Under the pieces are notes generated by a model. The model did not search any database. It was not told the DNA's origin and saw only the letters and a program-made list of their open reading frames with translations. Made by a program: the position numbers and the translations under genes. DNA of 64,000 nucleotides, taken from positions 8,159,279 to 8,223,278 of the forward strand of contig OZ026607.1 of NCBI GenBank assembly GCA_964020085.1, given 5' to 3'. Below are positions 20,926 through 31,355 of the stretch, piece by piece. Each line of letters starts with the position of its first letter. Within the stretch, counting starts at the first letter, position 1. This DNA comes from Micromussa lordhowensis (taxonomy: Eukaryota > Cnidaria > Anthozoa > Scleractinia > Lobophylliidae).

Positions 20926-22040
20926 CTTTTCCACCGATTCCAAACAATATTCTCACGACTGGAACTAATCAGCAAATGCAATCAAAATATAGCTGTTCCC
21001 GAAGGCCAAGGCGATTCAAAGTCGTTCGTGCAAAGCCGTTCGTGCAAATAAAACAAGCAAGCACATCAAACGAGAAGAGAAGGTTAAACTCGAGACGAGG
21101 CAAAACGTGAAACTCGACTCCCGCTAGAAACAAAGCACATGGTCGATAGAAATGACGTTATTCGCCCCTGAATATTTTTTCGGGGGGACCAAATTGGTGT
21201 CCATGAATGCATAGTCCAAAAATCTCGATTTTGACTGCATCAGGAAGGCGTTCTTTGTCGAACGCAAAAAGAGTGTAGTGCACCATAACGTTGAGATGTT
21301 TGTCCTAGGAACTAAAATAGCCTAGGCCCAGAACTTCACTTGTTCTGTTCATGGAATTGACTCCCGAAAGAAGCTAGAGAAGATTTGGAGTATTTCGAGT
21401 CCTTTGGAAAAGCAGATTAATTTAAAATATTACATACGAGTTTACATACTGTTGGGTGATTAAATTGCGTGATCTGAAAGTTTACCTCATTTAAACCTTC
21501 TCAAGACGCGATTCGCATCTAGTACAAAATCCGACAATTACTTTTCTATATTTTAGAGGGATCAAGCGTCAAATGAACTTACCACACACAGTGCTTCGCT
21601 CGGTAGTTTATCGGTGAGAAAACGCACGTTCTTCAGAGGATACTGGCCTCGATTCTTTGAACCGAGGAATTACAGTTGACGTGGCTGAATCTAATTATCC
21701 TGAAGGCCGGTTTGACCTATGCTAATGAGCTATTTGACAAGTATTCGCCGAAGGTGAAGTGAATATTCACACAGATCAAATGGTTTATACATCACATGGT
21801 CAAAACGGCAAGTGTTTTCGCACGTTTTAAAACGTTCTGCCTCTAAGAAAAAGCCAAAAAGGAGAATAAAATTGTCTCAAAGTCAGTGCCGGTAAATTCG
21901 GTGTTGTTGTTGAAACCATTCCGTTGGCCACCGTAAAGAGATTCGAAAGCTGACGTTTCGAGCGTTAGCCCTTCGTCGGAGCGGATCGAAGAATTGTGGG
22001 TTGTGTGTGGTTATACAGAAAGATGGAGCTATGCTATCGT
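20926..22040. other. Intergenic, no gene recognised
   Basis: Contains short repeat-like stretches. The end, about 21880-22010, has the CGAAAGCTGACGTTTCGAGC block that belongs with the Penelope remnant that follows. No coding exon is supported. Confidence 0.4.
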
Positions 22041-22424
22041 TTGGTAACGTGAAAAACAACTGAATAAATTAGTTGAATGAAAAGCGGTCGTTGATACCGT
22101 GGGGATTAAAGTGCCGATTTGAAAAAAAAATTGTTCTAGAGTTTTGTTCTAGAGTGGCCCTTGATGTAGGAAGGCCACAGACTGCCATATGTTGCTTAGA
22201 ATGATTGGGGAGATTTAAGTGTCTTGCCACGGGTTTAGATGCGTCTTTATCGTCTTTCTCTACGTCGCGAAGGTGTTCTCGGAATCGGTCGCCTAGTCGT
22301 TTCACTGTTTCGCCGATGTATAACTTTTTTCAAAGAGTGCAAGTTATGTAGTAGATGACATTGGATGAGGTACAGGTGAAATGATCAGTGATCTTGATGT
22401 ATCGCTTGGGTGCCGATAATTTCT
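22041..22424 (-). pseudogene. Penelope-like element, GIY-YIG endonuclease remnant
   Basis: Minus-strand frames read SSNVIYYITCTL, a stop, then KKLYIGETVKRLGDRFREHL and ASKPVARHLNLPNHSKQHM, which match the GIY-YIG endonuclease at the C-terminus of Penelope-like elements. The YIG core and the following Arg are visible. One in-frame stop (TGA where a Cys is expected) and a frame disturbance near the end show it is dead. The upstream part is replaced by a MITE at 22425-22936. The terminal sequence near 22060-22130 recurs inverted at about 23020-23095, so the remnant is part of a foldback arrangement. Confidence 0.8.
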
Positions 22425-22936
22425 AAGGCCCTGTCCACACCAATCCATTTTTTCAAACGAAAACGGAGCTGTTTTGCTCCAGATACGGCTATCGTCCACA
22501 CTACAACGCCGACAACGATCACCGGAAACGGAGCCATTCAAAAACGCTCTCCAGAGTGGAGCGATTTGAAAACGATGCTTTTTGAAAACGCTGTTTTCTA
22601 GTGTGGACGGAGAAAACGATGCTATCCGAAAACGTTGACGTCATCAAAATAGACAGACCCGGCGACAGACCACTCGACCGTGAGTATCCAAAATGGCGGA
22701 CAGACTATCAACATATGGCGCCAATTTCGCGGGCCGATATATTGAAATGCGCATGCGTCGAGTTCATTTGAGCATGCGCACTGAGGGTATAAAAGCGTTT
22801 TCAAACGGATACGGCGTTGTAGTGTGGACAGGTGAAAACGATACGAAAACGATAAGTGTGGACGCAAATCTTTTTGAAAACGGAGCAAAACAGCTCCGTT
22901 TTCGTTTGAAAACGGATTAGTGTGGACAGGGCCTTA
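22425..22936. mobile_element. MITE with about 55-bp TIRs inserted in the Penelope remnant
   Basis: Ends begin AAGGCCCTGTCCACACCAAT and continue through CAAACGAAAACGGAGCTGTT; the right end is the inverse, closing with GTGTGGACAGGGCCTT. The flanks fit a TA duplication. The interior repeats AAAACG words. No transposase is present. Confidence 0.85.
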
Positions 22937-23019
22937 GCGTCGCGAATGAAAGGACATGTTTTGCATCGCGCGCGTGCGCATTTAAAAGTTCCTGGTTGAT
23001 CACTTGTTTAGAATGCACT

Positions 23020-23095
23020 TGTTTCAAATCGGCACTCTTAATCCTCACAGTATCAACGAACGCTTTTCATTCAACTAATTTATTCTGTTGTTTTT
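23020..23095 (+). repeat. Inverted copy of the Penelope 3' end
   Basis: CAAATCGGCACT, CGCTTTTCATTCAACTAATT and TATTCTGTTGTTTTTCGCG are the approximate inverse of 22045-22130, giving the foldback partner of the remnant. Confidence 0.65.
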
Positions 23096-23147
23096 CGCGT
23101 TTCCATGCACCAACCAATAGCGTAGTCAAGTCCTACACACAGATTCT

Positions 23148-24235
23148 CAAGGTAAGAGAGTGAATCCTTGGTATAGACCTTATACCCCAGAAAATCCCTC
23201 TTAAGTTATTTTAGACATGGTACCCAGTCCTTCCGAGGATGTTTCTCCCGCTATGCGTGGACAGCCCACGCGACTTTCTCGAAACTACCAGAGACGAAAT
23301 GGCGGGAAATTTGGCGAAAAGTCATTTGATATGTTTTGATTTTCAAAAGACGCTTCTATAGCAGAGATGTTTTCTACACTATCAGCCGTCGTTTTGTTTG
23401 GCTGGGCTTTCGTTTGAGTTGTGCTCGTTTGGCTGTTCATAAAATTATTGCAACGGCAACGAGTACAATGGCAGTGCAGTAAGCATACGTTATAATTCTT
23501 TGTTCATTTCTTGGCCGTTCTTTACAAACACAACAACGTGAAATAGCCACATTCTGCATATTCGAAAGAACGTGAACTACGACTGCCAATTTTCAAAATT
23601 TCTTTTTTGAATTTTAACGCTGTCTCACACTGACATATTCTGTTTGGGACATTTTCTGACAGTGATAGACAAACTGAATGAATCTAAATTCTCGCGAGCT
23701 TCGTAACTTGAATATAAAGTCGCTTTCTAATCGACGTTGTCATAAGCGTTGTTGTCGTTGTTGCTTGGACTGCCTTTTGCTGCTTCGGCGGCGAGAGTCT
23801 GTCTCCACTTTCGACCATCAGTCTTTTTGTTAGGTTGTGTTGTGTTTGGGCGTTTGTTTGCTTTGCTCTCGTTTGTCTACTCATTTCTTTGCCGTTCATT
23901 CAGGTTATTGCTTGTGCAGTGCACATCTGTCGCCTATTTTAACTTCTATGAAAGTTTCGAAATGTATCAAAAGTTAGCGAGAGAAAAGTTCCTGTTATTG
24001 TTATTAGAATATCAAAGAAGACATCCCCAGCAGCGTTGGAGGCTTTCCTTTGCTTTGAAACGAAACGAAACGAAACGAAACGAAACATAAACAATCCTGC
24101 ACGAAAAGATCCACGCAACGCGCGAGTTAACATCCGCGAAGAACTGGGCACCATGTTTAAAATAACTTACGATGGATTACCTTGGGTATAAGACTTATAT
24201 GGGGGATTTACTCTCTTTCCTTGATAATCTGTTGA
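23148..24235. mobile_element. Foldback element with about 90-bp TIRs
   Basis: The left arm TCTCAAGGTAAGAGAGTGAA to TTATTTTAGACATGGTACCC (about 23148-23232) is mirrored by the right arm at about 24145-24235. Shorter relatives of the same end sequence lie at 17945-18015 (intron of peptide gene 1) and 33145-33392 (intron of peptide gene 2). An (AAACG) microsatellite sits at about 24058-24085. ORFs inside (for example 23749-24090) are not recognisable. Confidence 0.75.
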
Positions 24236-25066
24236 CACAGTATAATTTCAGGTTGATCTTTCGCCAACTGCTCTTTCAATTTTCAAGTGGAAAAGAAAAC
24301 TTTGATTGAACGGTAAATTTGTTTTGCAAGCAGACTTTTCATTAAAATTGCTGATGTGAACGGTGTCAAAAGACCATTTTGCTAGATTGTGACGGGGATT
24401 TTCTCGCAGCTTGACTAGATTTGCTTCATGCCGCTTGCAAGTTTACCACTCGTAAATTGAGAGGTCAATTAAATCGATTATTTTCGGCTAATCCTTATTA
24501 TATTGCTATGGTTTGTAAGTTTTTTCACCTAAGTTTTTTCAGATGCCAAGTCCCTTCCAAATACAATCCCGACCATTTTTAAAACACGGTTCTTGAATTA
24601 ATAAGCCCGGACAAAAATTAAAACCATCCGGAAATAAACTCACTAAAAACCTTTTTGGAATAAAAATATGCGCTGGGCCTGTTATCGTAATTTCACGGTT
24701 TTGCATGGAGTAGAAAGCATTATTTTTTTACCTTGTGATCTCAAAAGGAGTTTCGGCAAACTGACAAGTAAATTTTATTGCAAGGAGAGAAAGAATGATA
24801 GAGGGAAAGGAAGGTCTTTTAAAAGGTGGTAACAGTTCTAGAAAGATAGCCCAGTTTCACATTCTGCAAGTAGGTGTGCTTTACAAGCCATTAACACTAA
24901 CCATAGAATAGCATGCAAATCCCCGGTTGTTTAGTACTGGATTTGTAGTTTATTTTAAAGCTTTGTGATAGTTTATCTAATTATAAGAACTATTAAAAGC
25001 CCGAGTCTTCAGCAAAGTCATCAGTAAAATAAGCATGAAGTATTCTTTAATATCAAGATTATTGTC
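24236..25066. other. Intergenic, no feature recognised
   Basis: AT-rich; I see no ORF, splice framework or repeat relationship strong enough to report. Confidence 0.4.
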
Positions 25067-25421
25067 TTAAGGTGGGGCTTTACCTGAATTAAAGTGAAAT
25101 TTGAGGAAGTTTAAAGAGAGATTGAAAGGGGGAGAAAAGGTTATGGTGTGTATCTATCAATTTTTAACTTCAAACTCTAATTTTAAAACAACACCAAATC
25201 TTCAAAATTTCCTATTTCCATAAATTTTACTAATCCTTTGAGAAAAACTATCTGTCTCCAAATAAACCTAAAAATCACCAAAAAATTTACAAAACGGCGC
25301 AAAACATAGATGTGTGTAATGAGTGAACAGATTCTTGATTGCTTGAAACGTAAACGAGATATTTGCATTAAGAACATAATACCAAGCCAAAATACGGCTT
25401 TCAGGTAAACCCCCGCCTTAA
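25067..25421. mobile_element. TTAA-flanked MITE
   Basis: TTAA at 25067-25070 and 25418-25421 enclose the inverted ends GGTGGGGCTTTACCTGAA and TTCAGGTAAACCCCCGCC. The element is non-autonomous and piggyBac-like by its target site. Confidence 0.8.
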
Positions 25422-25427
25422 CTCCTT

Positions 25428-25809
25428 TTAAGTGGTAAAATGATCAAGTTTTTACTGTTTGATTTGTCACTTGTATCGCATAGGATTCCACGAAAGAATA
25501 ATAATGCCGTTTACCGTTTGCAAATATCTGCATTGGTTCCAGAGATATCTAAATTTGAAAAATCTGCAAAATATCCAGATGAGATGACTGATGACGTCAT
25601 ACACTCAGCCCAACATTACATCAAGTATAAAAATAGACCAATCTCGGTCAATTTGCAGCACAGACCAATGAAACTATCATTAGCAATAGTGGCCAGAAAA
25701 ACCTTTAATATTGAGAAGGTCTGGAACCCAGTATGTTGCCATGGTAACATAACTGTTAAGCTCTTATTGTGGAACACATTTAGTAGAATCTTACTGCAAA
25801 GAATCAAAT

Positions 25810-25847
<38 letters not shown>

Positions 25848-25924
25848 GTTTTCAATCAAAATTTGGTTGAGTGTATGACGTCATCACCTGGCTAGTTTGC
25901 ACATTTTAAAAACTTGAATATCTT

Positions 25925-25959
<35 letters not shown>

Positions 25960-26044
25960 AATTTCTTGTCATACAGACTACCTGTTTATGTTTTAAAATG
26001 GCCTAGATAGGAAAGATGCAATTTTCGTCACAGTAGCACTTTAA
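25428..26044. mobile_element. Second TTAA-bounded foldback MITE
   Basis: It is bounded by TTAA at 25428-25431 and 26041-26044, with weak terminal similarity (AGTGGTAAAAT against AGTGCTACTGT). A strong internal palindrome has ACGTCATACACTCA at about 25590 against TGAGTGTATGACGTCATC at about 25868. It abuts the previous MITE with only six bases between. Confidence 0.6.
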
Positions 26045-26255
26045 GGTGATAAATAATTGGGTCTTCGGCCTCCTCAACTTTCAAATCATAGAATATAATT
26101 GTTTTTATCAGAGCTCTACCTAAATGTCCTTCAACTAACAATTTCTAATTGTTTTGCACTTTTGTTCACGCGCATATCAGTTTGCTTACAGAATGTCCTG
26201 TTGTAAGGTCGTGTAAGTGTGAATGTGCTTTATAAGTCTTCTCAGGAATTAAATA

Positions 26256-26416
26256 TAGCGATGTTTCTCGTTACGTCACCAGTTGTTATTACCCAGTGCC
26301 AACCACCAGAGGTTTATTGGCTGTTGAAACAATGCATGCTATTGTTCAGTGGCTGGCAAATTCGAATATCAAAAGAAATATGACGTCAATGTTTGTAAAC
26401 AGGAAACATTGCTATT
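26256..26416. mobile_element. Short MITE, second copy at 59796-59951
   Basis: About 160 bases bounded by TAGCGATGTTTC and its imperfect inverse GAAACATTGCTA. It is collinear and highly similar to 59796-59951, sharing CCAGAGGTTTATTGGCTGTT and AAAAGAAATATGACGTCAAT. Confidence 0.85.
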
Positions 26417-26522
26417 AGCCAGTGATGTTTCTAAATCTTTCACCAAAATTTCGAAAAAACGAGAAAACCAGTGTACGATAGCTCAGCTGATCAGATTGAA
26501 GTACTTACATCAGTGTACGTAG

Positions 26523-26600
26523 AATTCTATCTCGTCATCACTGCCCAGGGATCCCATGAGATAGCTAGGCGCATGCGCATAATCAGTGCTTTTGGCGCGC
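26523..26600 (+). repeat. DIRS left inverted terminal repeat
   Basis: AATTCTATCTCGTCATCACT through GCGCATGCGCATAATCAG matches the inverse of the right end at about 31238-31310 with several substitutions. Confidence 0.85.
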
Positions 26601-26713
26601 GAAATCAGTTTTGCAGCTTTAGATTTGCGGATAGAAATTTCGCTTGTTTTTTAGCCTATTACACTATTTTCTCAGGAAAATAGTTGGCCAGTCGATTTCT
26701 TACATAGGCAGCT

Positions 26714-27838
26714 ATGTCGGCTACGACGGAAGATAGCTCAACAACACCTTCGGGCTCAGAACTCCGGGAGTTTGTTCCGGACGGCAGCAACAGCTTGGCG
26801 GTCGTCCTCCAAAATCTTACCACCACGTTGTCTCAGTTAAGCGAGGCTTCTCAGGCACAAACAGCAGCATTGGCGGACCTAAAGGAAGATCTCCTCCTCC
26901 AAGATGATACAGCTGGGCAAAATCCCGACAGACCAGCCGATTCACTGGACATCACTCAGATCACAGCAGTAGTGAATGACTGCACGCGCGATTCAGGCGC
27001 GAACACAAACGCAACAAACAACATGGCTTCTGACACTCGCTCCGACTCGGAGCCTCAGGGCCATAACAGCATAGTAGATAGCCTGACCCAGGCTTACCTA
27101 CCCAACACAAAAACATCCCCGGCCATCGAGGGAAAGATTGCCACCCTCGTCGACAACATGCTCACTGGTGGCCTCTCTACCGACACGGTCAAAGAGAGCG
27201 CCGACAAATATTCTCCACCGGAGAATGTCAAACGTCTTAACCTCACCAGTGTCAATGAAGAGGTGTGGGATTTGCTCCCCCGTCGGAGTCGAACGGTGGA
27301 TTTAGCATTCCAAAAAGTACAGGAGCTTTTGTTGCCTGGCTTATCTGCGCTGTGTACTTTGAGTGGCAAGCTTGTTAGCTCCATTCAATCTGGTGACACG
27401 CCAAATACGAGAGAAACTCTCACGGTTATCATGGATAGCATTGCTTTATTGTGCAATACGCACCACAAATTGAACATGAAGAGACGGGAATTAATTAAAC
27501 CCGAGTTAAATCCACCTTACACTCGACTCTGCAAGGAAGAGATTAAAACAACATCTAAGTTGTTTGGAGATGATCTCTCTAAACATTTAAAAGATATGGC
27601 GGAACTGAAAAAAGCGGGGATACAGATGCAAAAAACCTCCAGTACCAGCACATCATCCCAGGGCTACAAGGCTCCTAAACAAAGGTTTAACAGACCACAT
27701 TTTGCAAAGCCATATGCCAGGGCACGTGGGCAATTCGCCACACAGAAGGCACATTCCCAAAGGCATTTTTTAGCCAACAGCCGGGCACCAAGGGGTGCCC
27801 ACACCAAACAACACACTCCAATCCGGAAGGACCAATGA
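26714..27838 (+). CDS. DIRS gag-like protein
   Basis: A 374-residue ORF at the 5' end of the DIRS element. The N-terminal third is Ser/Thr/Asp-rich and carries a likely short coiled coil (about residues 35-62, LQNLTTTLSQLSEASQAQTA). The middle part is helical with basic clusters. The C-terminal 70 residues are Arg/Lys/His/Gln-rich (RFNRPHFAKPYARARGQ) and would bind nucleic acid. It has no zinc knuckle, which is usual for DIRS gags. The stop overlaps the next start as ATGA, suggesting re-initiation onto the RT ORF. The start sits about 190 bases inside the left repeat. Assignment is by position and composition. Confidence 0.8.
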   Translation: MSATTEDSSTTPSGSELREFVPDGSNSLAVVLQNLTTTLSQLSEASQAQTAALADLKEDLLLQDDTAGQNPDRPADSLDITQITAVVNDCTRDSGANTNATNNMASDTRSDSEPQGHNSIVDSLTQAYLPNTKTSPAIEGKIATLVDNMLTGGLSTDTVKESADKYSPPENVKRLNLTSVNEEVWDLLPRRSRTVDLAFQKVQELLLPGLSALCTLSGKLVSSIQSGDTPNTRETLTVIMDSIALLCNTHHKLNMKRRELIKPELNPPYTRLCKEEIKTTSKLFGDDLSKHLKDMAELKKAGIQMQKTSSTSTSSQGYKAPKQRFNRPHFAKPYARARGQFATQKAHSQRHFLANSRAPRGAHTKQHTPIRKDQ

Positions 27839-29928
27839 AAGACAAGGTGAGAGAAAAAGCCTCATCTACTGTGGATGCAGAATTGCTATCCCAACTGGTC
27901 CTTAACTTTAGAGCAGGCTGTGTTAAGGAGCACATAATTAACTGGAAAGCAATCACTACTGATCCAGTTATTCTTGATGCCATCCAGCATCATAACATAG
28001 AGTTTGAGGGGTTTTGTAGACCTGTGCAAACTACCCAACCCAGACAAATTATTTTTTCGTCTGCGGACAAAGACATCATAAACCTTGAAATAGCCAAACT
28101 CCTCAATAAAGGGGTTATAGAACCATCTAAGCCGAGTGATGGAGATTTTATCTCTACCATATTTGTAAGACCCAAAAAGGATGGTAGCCATAGGCTTATT
28201 TTGAACTTAAAACCCCTCAACGAGTTTGTGGCATATTATCATTTCAAAATGGATACCATCCATGCCGCCCTCAAACTCATGCGACCAGGATGCTTTATGG
28301 CATCAGTGGATCTTAAGGATGCGTATTATTCTATCCCTATTTCAGTAGAGGATCGTAATTTTCTCAAGTTTGAATGGCAAGGCAATTATTTTCGATTTAC
28401 CTGCCTTCCAAATGGGTTAGCATCTGCCCCACGATTATTTACCAAAGTGTTGAAGCCAATCTATGCTCACCTCAGATCCCTAGGGCACTTCTGCATGGGA
28501 CACATTGATGACTCTTTTCTCATGGGTCACACCTATACTTCCTGCGAGGAAAACATTTGGGAGACAACAAATATGTTTCTCAAATTAGGGTTTGTCATCC
28601 ACCCTACAAAGTCAGTGCTCATTCCCACGCAAGAATTGGAGTTTCTTGGATTTTTGCTGAATAGCAACTCAATGACTATACGCCTTCCACCCAGGAAAGC
28701 TATCACCGTTGAACAGGCCTGTGAGAACCTCCTAAATCAGAGCAATCCTACTATCAGGGAGGTTGCTCGGGTCATAGGGCTGTTAGTATCCAGTCTTCCT
28801 GGAGTGCAGTTTGGCGAGTTGCACTACAGACATTTAGAACGAAATAAGATTTCAGCTTTAAAAATTAACAAGGGTGATTATGATGCACTCATGAGCTTGA
28901 GTGCAAAGGCCAGATCAGAATTGCACTGGTGGGTGATCAACGTGAATACAGCATTTAAAAATATAATGCAAACCAACCCTGACTTAACCCTCACTACTGA
29001 TGCCTCTAACACAGGGTGGGGGGCAACGTGTAAAGAACAGCAGACTGGAGGGCTTTGGAGTACTAAAGAACACTGTTTCCACATCAATTATTTAGAAATG
29101 AAAGCAGTTTTGTTTGGCCTGCAGTCTTTGTGCAGTGACTTAACAGATAAACACATAAGGATCCAGTCAGATAACACTACTACAGTGTCATACATCAATG
29201 CTATGGGAGGCATGAAGTCAAATGACTGCAATGTCATGGCATTGCAGATTTGGCAGTGGGCTAATAGTAGGAATATTTGGCTTAGCTCATGCCACCTTCC
29301 AGGCGTTGATAACGTAGTTGCTGACCATGAATCCAGGAATTTTGATGGCTCCACAGAATGGTCCCTAAATACGAAAGTGTTTGAAGATATAAGCAATAAA
29401 TGGGGCCCTTTCCAAATTGACCTGTTTGCATCCAGGTTAAATTATAAGGTTCAGGACTATGTTTCGTGGAAGCCAGATCCTGGAGCAAAGTTTGTGAACG
29501 CTTTTCATATGAATTGGGCTAACTCATATTTCTACTGTTTTCCTCCATTCAGTGTAATTGCCTCATGCCTGCAGAAAATAGAATTCCACGAGGCAACAGG
29601 AGTGATACTGATCCCTCTTTGGCAAACCCAACCATGGTTCACAACACTGTTACACCTTCTGATAGACAGACCTCTCCTTCTCCCCCAATCCAACAATCTA
29701 CTAACACAACCTCACAGCGGGGCTCTACACCCCTTACGAAAGCGACTTCGCCTGTTGGCTTGCAGAGTCTCCGGCAAGGCTTCCTCCAGAGCAACTTTTC
29801 AGGGAAAGCTACAGAAATTATCTTGCAATCCTGGTCCGTTGGAACACAAAAGCAATACCAACCGTACCTCAGGCGATGGTTTCAGTTTTGTGGTGAACAA
29901 CAAGTTTCTCCCTATAGCCCATCTGTGA
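27835..29928 (+). CDS. DIRS reverse transcriptase, RNase H and methylase-like polyprotein
   Basis: This 697-residue ORF begins in the last bases of gag. The RT domain (about residues 75-300) shows FVRPKKDGSHRLILNLKPLN, ASVDLKDAYYSIPI with the first catalytic Asp, and HIDDS at about 223-227 as the YxDD-equivalent box. RNase H (about 385-500) starts TTDASNTGWGA and continues with YLEMKAVLFGL, QSDNTTTVSYIN and VVADHESR, giving the acidic catalytic set. After it comes the DAM-like methyltransferase domain of DIRS elements (about 510-610), with CFPPFS as its xPPF motif. The last 120 codons overlap the recombinase ORF in another frame. No internal stops or frameshifts are seen. Confidence 0.93.
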   Translation: MKDKVREKASSTVDAELLSQLVLNFRAGCVKEHIINWKAITTDPVILDAIQHHNIEFEGFCRPVQTTQPRQIIFSSADKDIINLEIAKLLNKGVIEPSKPSDGDFISTIFVRPKKDGSHRLILNLKPLNEFVAYYHFKMDTIHAALKLMRPGCFMASVDLKDAYYSIPISVEDRNFLKFEWQGNYFRFTCLPNGLASAPRLFTKVLKPIYAHLRSLGHFCMGHIDDSFLMGHTYTSCEENIWETTNMFLKLGFVIHPTKSVLIPTQELEFLGFLLNSNSMTIRLPPRKAITVEQACENLLNQSNPTIREVARVIGLLVSSLPGVQFGELHYRHLERNKISALKINKGDYDALMSLSAKARSELHWWVINVNTAFKNIMQTNPDLTLTTDASNTGWGATCKEQQTGGLWSTKEHCFHINYLEMKAVLFGLQSLCSDLTDKHIRIQSDNTTTVSYINAMGGMKSNDCNVMALQIWQWANSRNIWLSSCHLPGVDNVVADHESRNFDGSTEWSLNTKVFEDISNKWGPFQIDLFASRLNYKVQDYVSWKPDPGAKFVNAFHMNWANSYFYCFPPFSVIASCLQKIEFHEATGVILIPLWQTQPWFTTLLHLLIDRPLLLPQSNNLLTQPHSGALHPLRKRLRLLACRVSGKASSRATFQGKLQKLSCNPGPLEHKSNTNRTSGDGFSFVVNNKFLPIAHL

Positions 29929-30731
29929 CCACTGTGCTGGATTTTTTAGTTCGACTTCATGAACAAGGTTTAACGTACACCACACTCAATACAGCCAGAA
30001 GTGCTATATCAGCACTCACCGTATCTTCAGACAGGACACCTATTGGGAGCCACCCGATAGTATCAAGATTCATGAAAGGGATCTATAAATGTACACCACC
30101 TATGCCTCGATATCAATCCACTTGGGATGTGCAGCCAGTTTTGTCATATCTTTCAGGATTAAGCCCTATGGAGAAGTTAGATCTCAAGACACTGACTCTG
30201 AAAGTAACAATGCTAGTTGCCCTGGTCTCAGCACAGAGGAGCCAGACTTTGCATATGCTTAATATTAACTTCATGAAAGATACATCTTCATGTTTTGAGT
30301 TTGTGTTACCCGCTCACATTAAACAGAGTAGGCCTGGCTATCAGCCACCGTCAGTGATGTTGCATGCATACCCTCATGACAAGTCCCTCTGTGTTTATTC
30401 ATACCTAATGGAATACCTTAAACGAACCCAGCCCTTGAGAGGAAAAGAAACTCAGCTATTTCTTAGCTTCACCAGACCGCACAGAGCAATTTCAAAGGAA
30501 ACTTTGTCAAGATGGATTCGAACTGTTATGTCCTCTGCTGGAATTGATGTTGCATCATTCAAACCACACAGCACTCGGTCTGCCTCCACTTCCAAAGCCA
30601 AGGCAGCATGTATTCCAATGGACGAGATTTTGCGCACGGCAGGGTGGTCCTCGTCTAGATCTTTTGATCGATTCTACGATAAACCAGTTCAATCCACAAC
30701 CTTTGCATCAGCAGTACTAAATATTGAGTAA
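29565..30731 (+). CDS. DIRS tyrosine recombinase
   Basis: A 388-residue ORF overlapping the RT ORF by 364 bases in a different frame, the usual DIRS layout. An N-terminal Ser/Thr/Pro-rich part is followed by a core-binding domain (SWSVGTQKQYQPYLRRWFQF, TARSAISAL) and a catalytic domain. Visible catalytic residues are Arg in SAQRSQTL, the HxxR pair in HSTRSAS, and Tyr in RFYDK near the C-terminus. It would integrate the circular DNA made by reverse transcription, replacing the DDE integrase of LTR elements. The true start may be an ATG later than the first, because the first 85 codons lie wholly inside the RT overlap. Confidence 0.92.
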   Translation: MPAENRIPRGNRSDTDPSLANPTMVHNTVTPSDRQTSPSPPIQQSTNTTSQRGSTPLTKATSPVGLQSLRQGFLQSNFSGKATEIILQSWSVGTQKQYQPYLRRWFQFCGEQQVSPYSPSVTTVLDFLVRLHEQGLTYTTLNTARSAISALTVSSDRTPIGSHPIVSRFMKGIYKCTPPMPRYQSTWDVQPVLSYLSGLSPMEKLDLKTLTLKVTMLVALVSAQRSQTLHMLNINFMKDTSSCFEFVLPAHIKQSRPGYQPPSVMLHAYPHDKSLCVYSYLMEYLKRTQPLRGKETQLFLSFTRPHRAISKETLSRWIRTVMSSAGIDVASFKPHSTRSASTSKAKAACIPMDEILRTAGWSSSRSFDRFYDKPVQSTTFASAVLNIE

Positions 30732-31005
30732 CTTCTAATGAAGTCCTGTTCCTTAATGTGGACTTGTTTTTTCTCGGGAGGAGAAATCTCCCGTTTATTT
30801 GTACACACATTGTTTTTATTTGACCAGTAGGTAATTTGAGGCCATGTTATATTGGGCGTAGTTGTTATAGGTAACACCCCACTGTTTGCATTGTTGTAGA
30901 CTTGTTATTATGAGCGTTTCTATTTCTTATTTCCATTAAAGGAAGTTCTTCTATTACTGTATTCGGCAGTCTATTTGTCCTCATGTGACTGTCTTGTCTT
31001 TGAAA

Positions 31006-31127
31006 TCTCATGGGATCCCTGGGCAGTGATGACGAGATAGAATTATAAAATTAAACGAGACTTACCTGTAAGTTGAAGTTTGATTGGAATTCTATCGAGT
31101 CATCAAACTGCACAGAGGGATCACATG
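31006..31127 (+). repeat. DIRS internal complementary region
   Basis: The first half (to about 31044) is the inverse of the element's left end and the second half is the inverse of its right end. The two meet at GATAGAATT/ATAAAATTAAAC. It serves as the bridge template for circularisation. Confidence 0.9.
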
Positions 31128-31237
31128 CCCACCGCAGCATGTTTACCTCACATTTTACCCTCCCAGCTTGGGTATGTTTTTTGAGGACTTTTGTATTCTA
31201 TTACCCTGGTGTCAATTTGGGACACTCACATTCGGCT

Positions 31238-31355
31238 GTAAATACTGATTATGCGCATGCGCCTAGCTATCTCATGTGATCCCTCTGTGCAGTTTGATGA
31301 CTCGATAGAATTCCAATCAAACTTCAACTTACAGGTAAGTCTCGTTTAATTTTAT
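31238..31355 (+). repeat. DIRS right inverted terminal repeat
   Basis: CTGATTATGCGCATGCGCCT through GTGATCCCTCTGTGCAG and onward to CTCGTTTAATTTTAT. The outer 80 bases contain ACAGGTAAGT (31331-31340), which is a consensus 5' splice donor. Confidence 0.85.

Larger units (their letters stand above)
26523..31355 (+). mobile_element. Intact DIRS-type tyrosine-recombinase retrotransposon
   Basis: It contains gag, RT-RNaseH-methylase-like and tyrosine recombinase ORFs, all open. The terminal repeats are inverted: 26523-26600 reads AATTCTATCTCGTCATCACT and its inverse ends the element (31238-31355). An internal complementary region (31006-31127) joins the inverse of the left end (up to about 31044) to the inverse of the right end (from 31045), which is the diagnostic DIRS arrangement. 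This junction also fixes the outer ends, with a shared AATT at both. No target duplication is seen, as expected for recombinase-mediated insertion of a circular intermediate. Confidence 0.92.
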
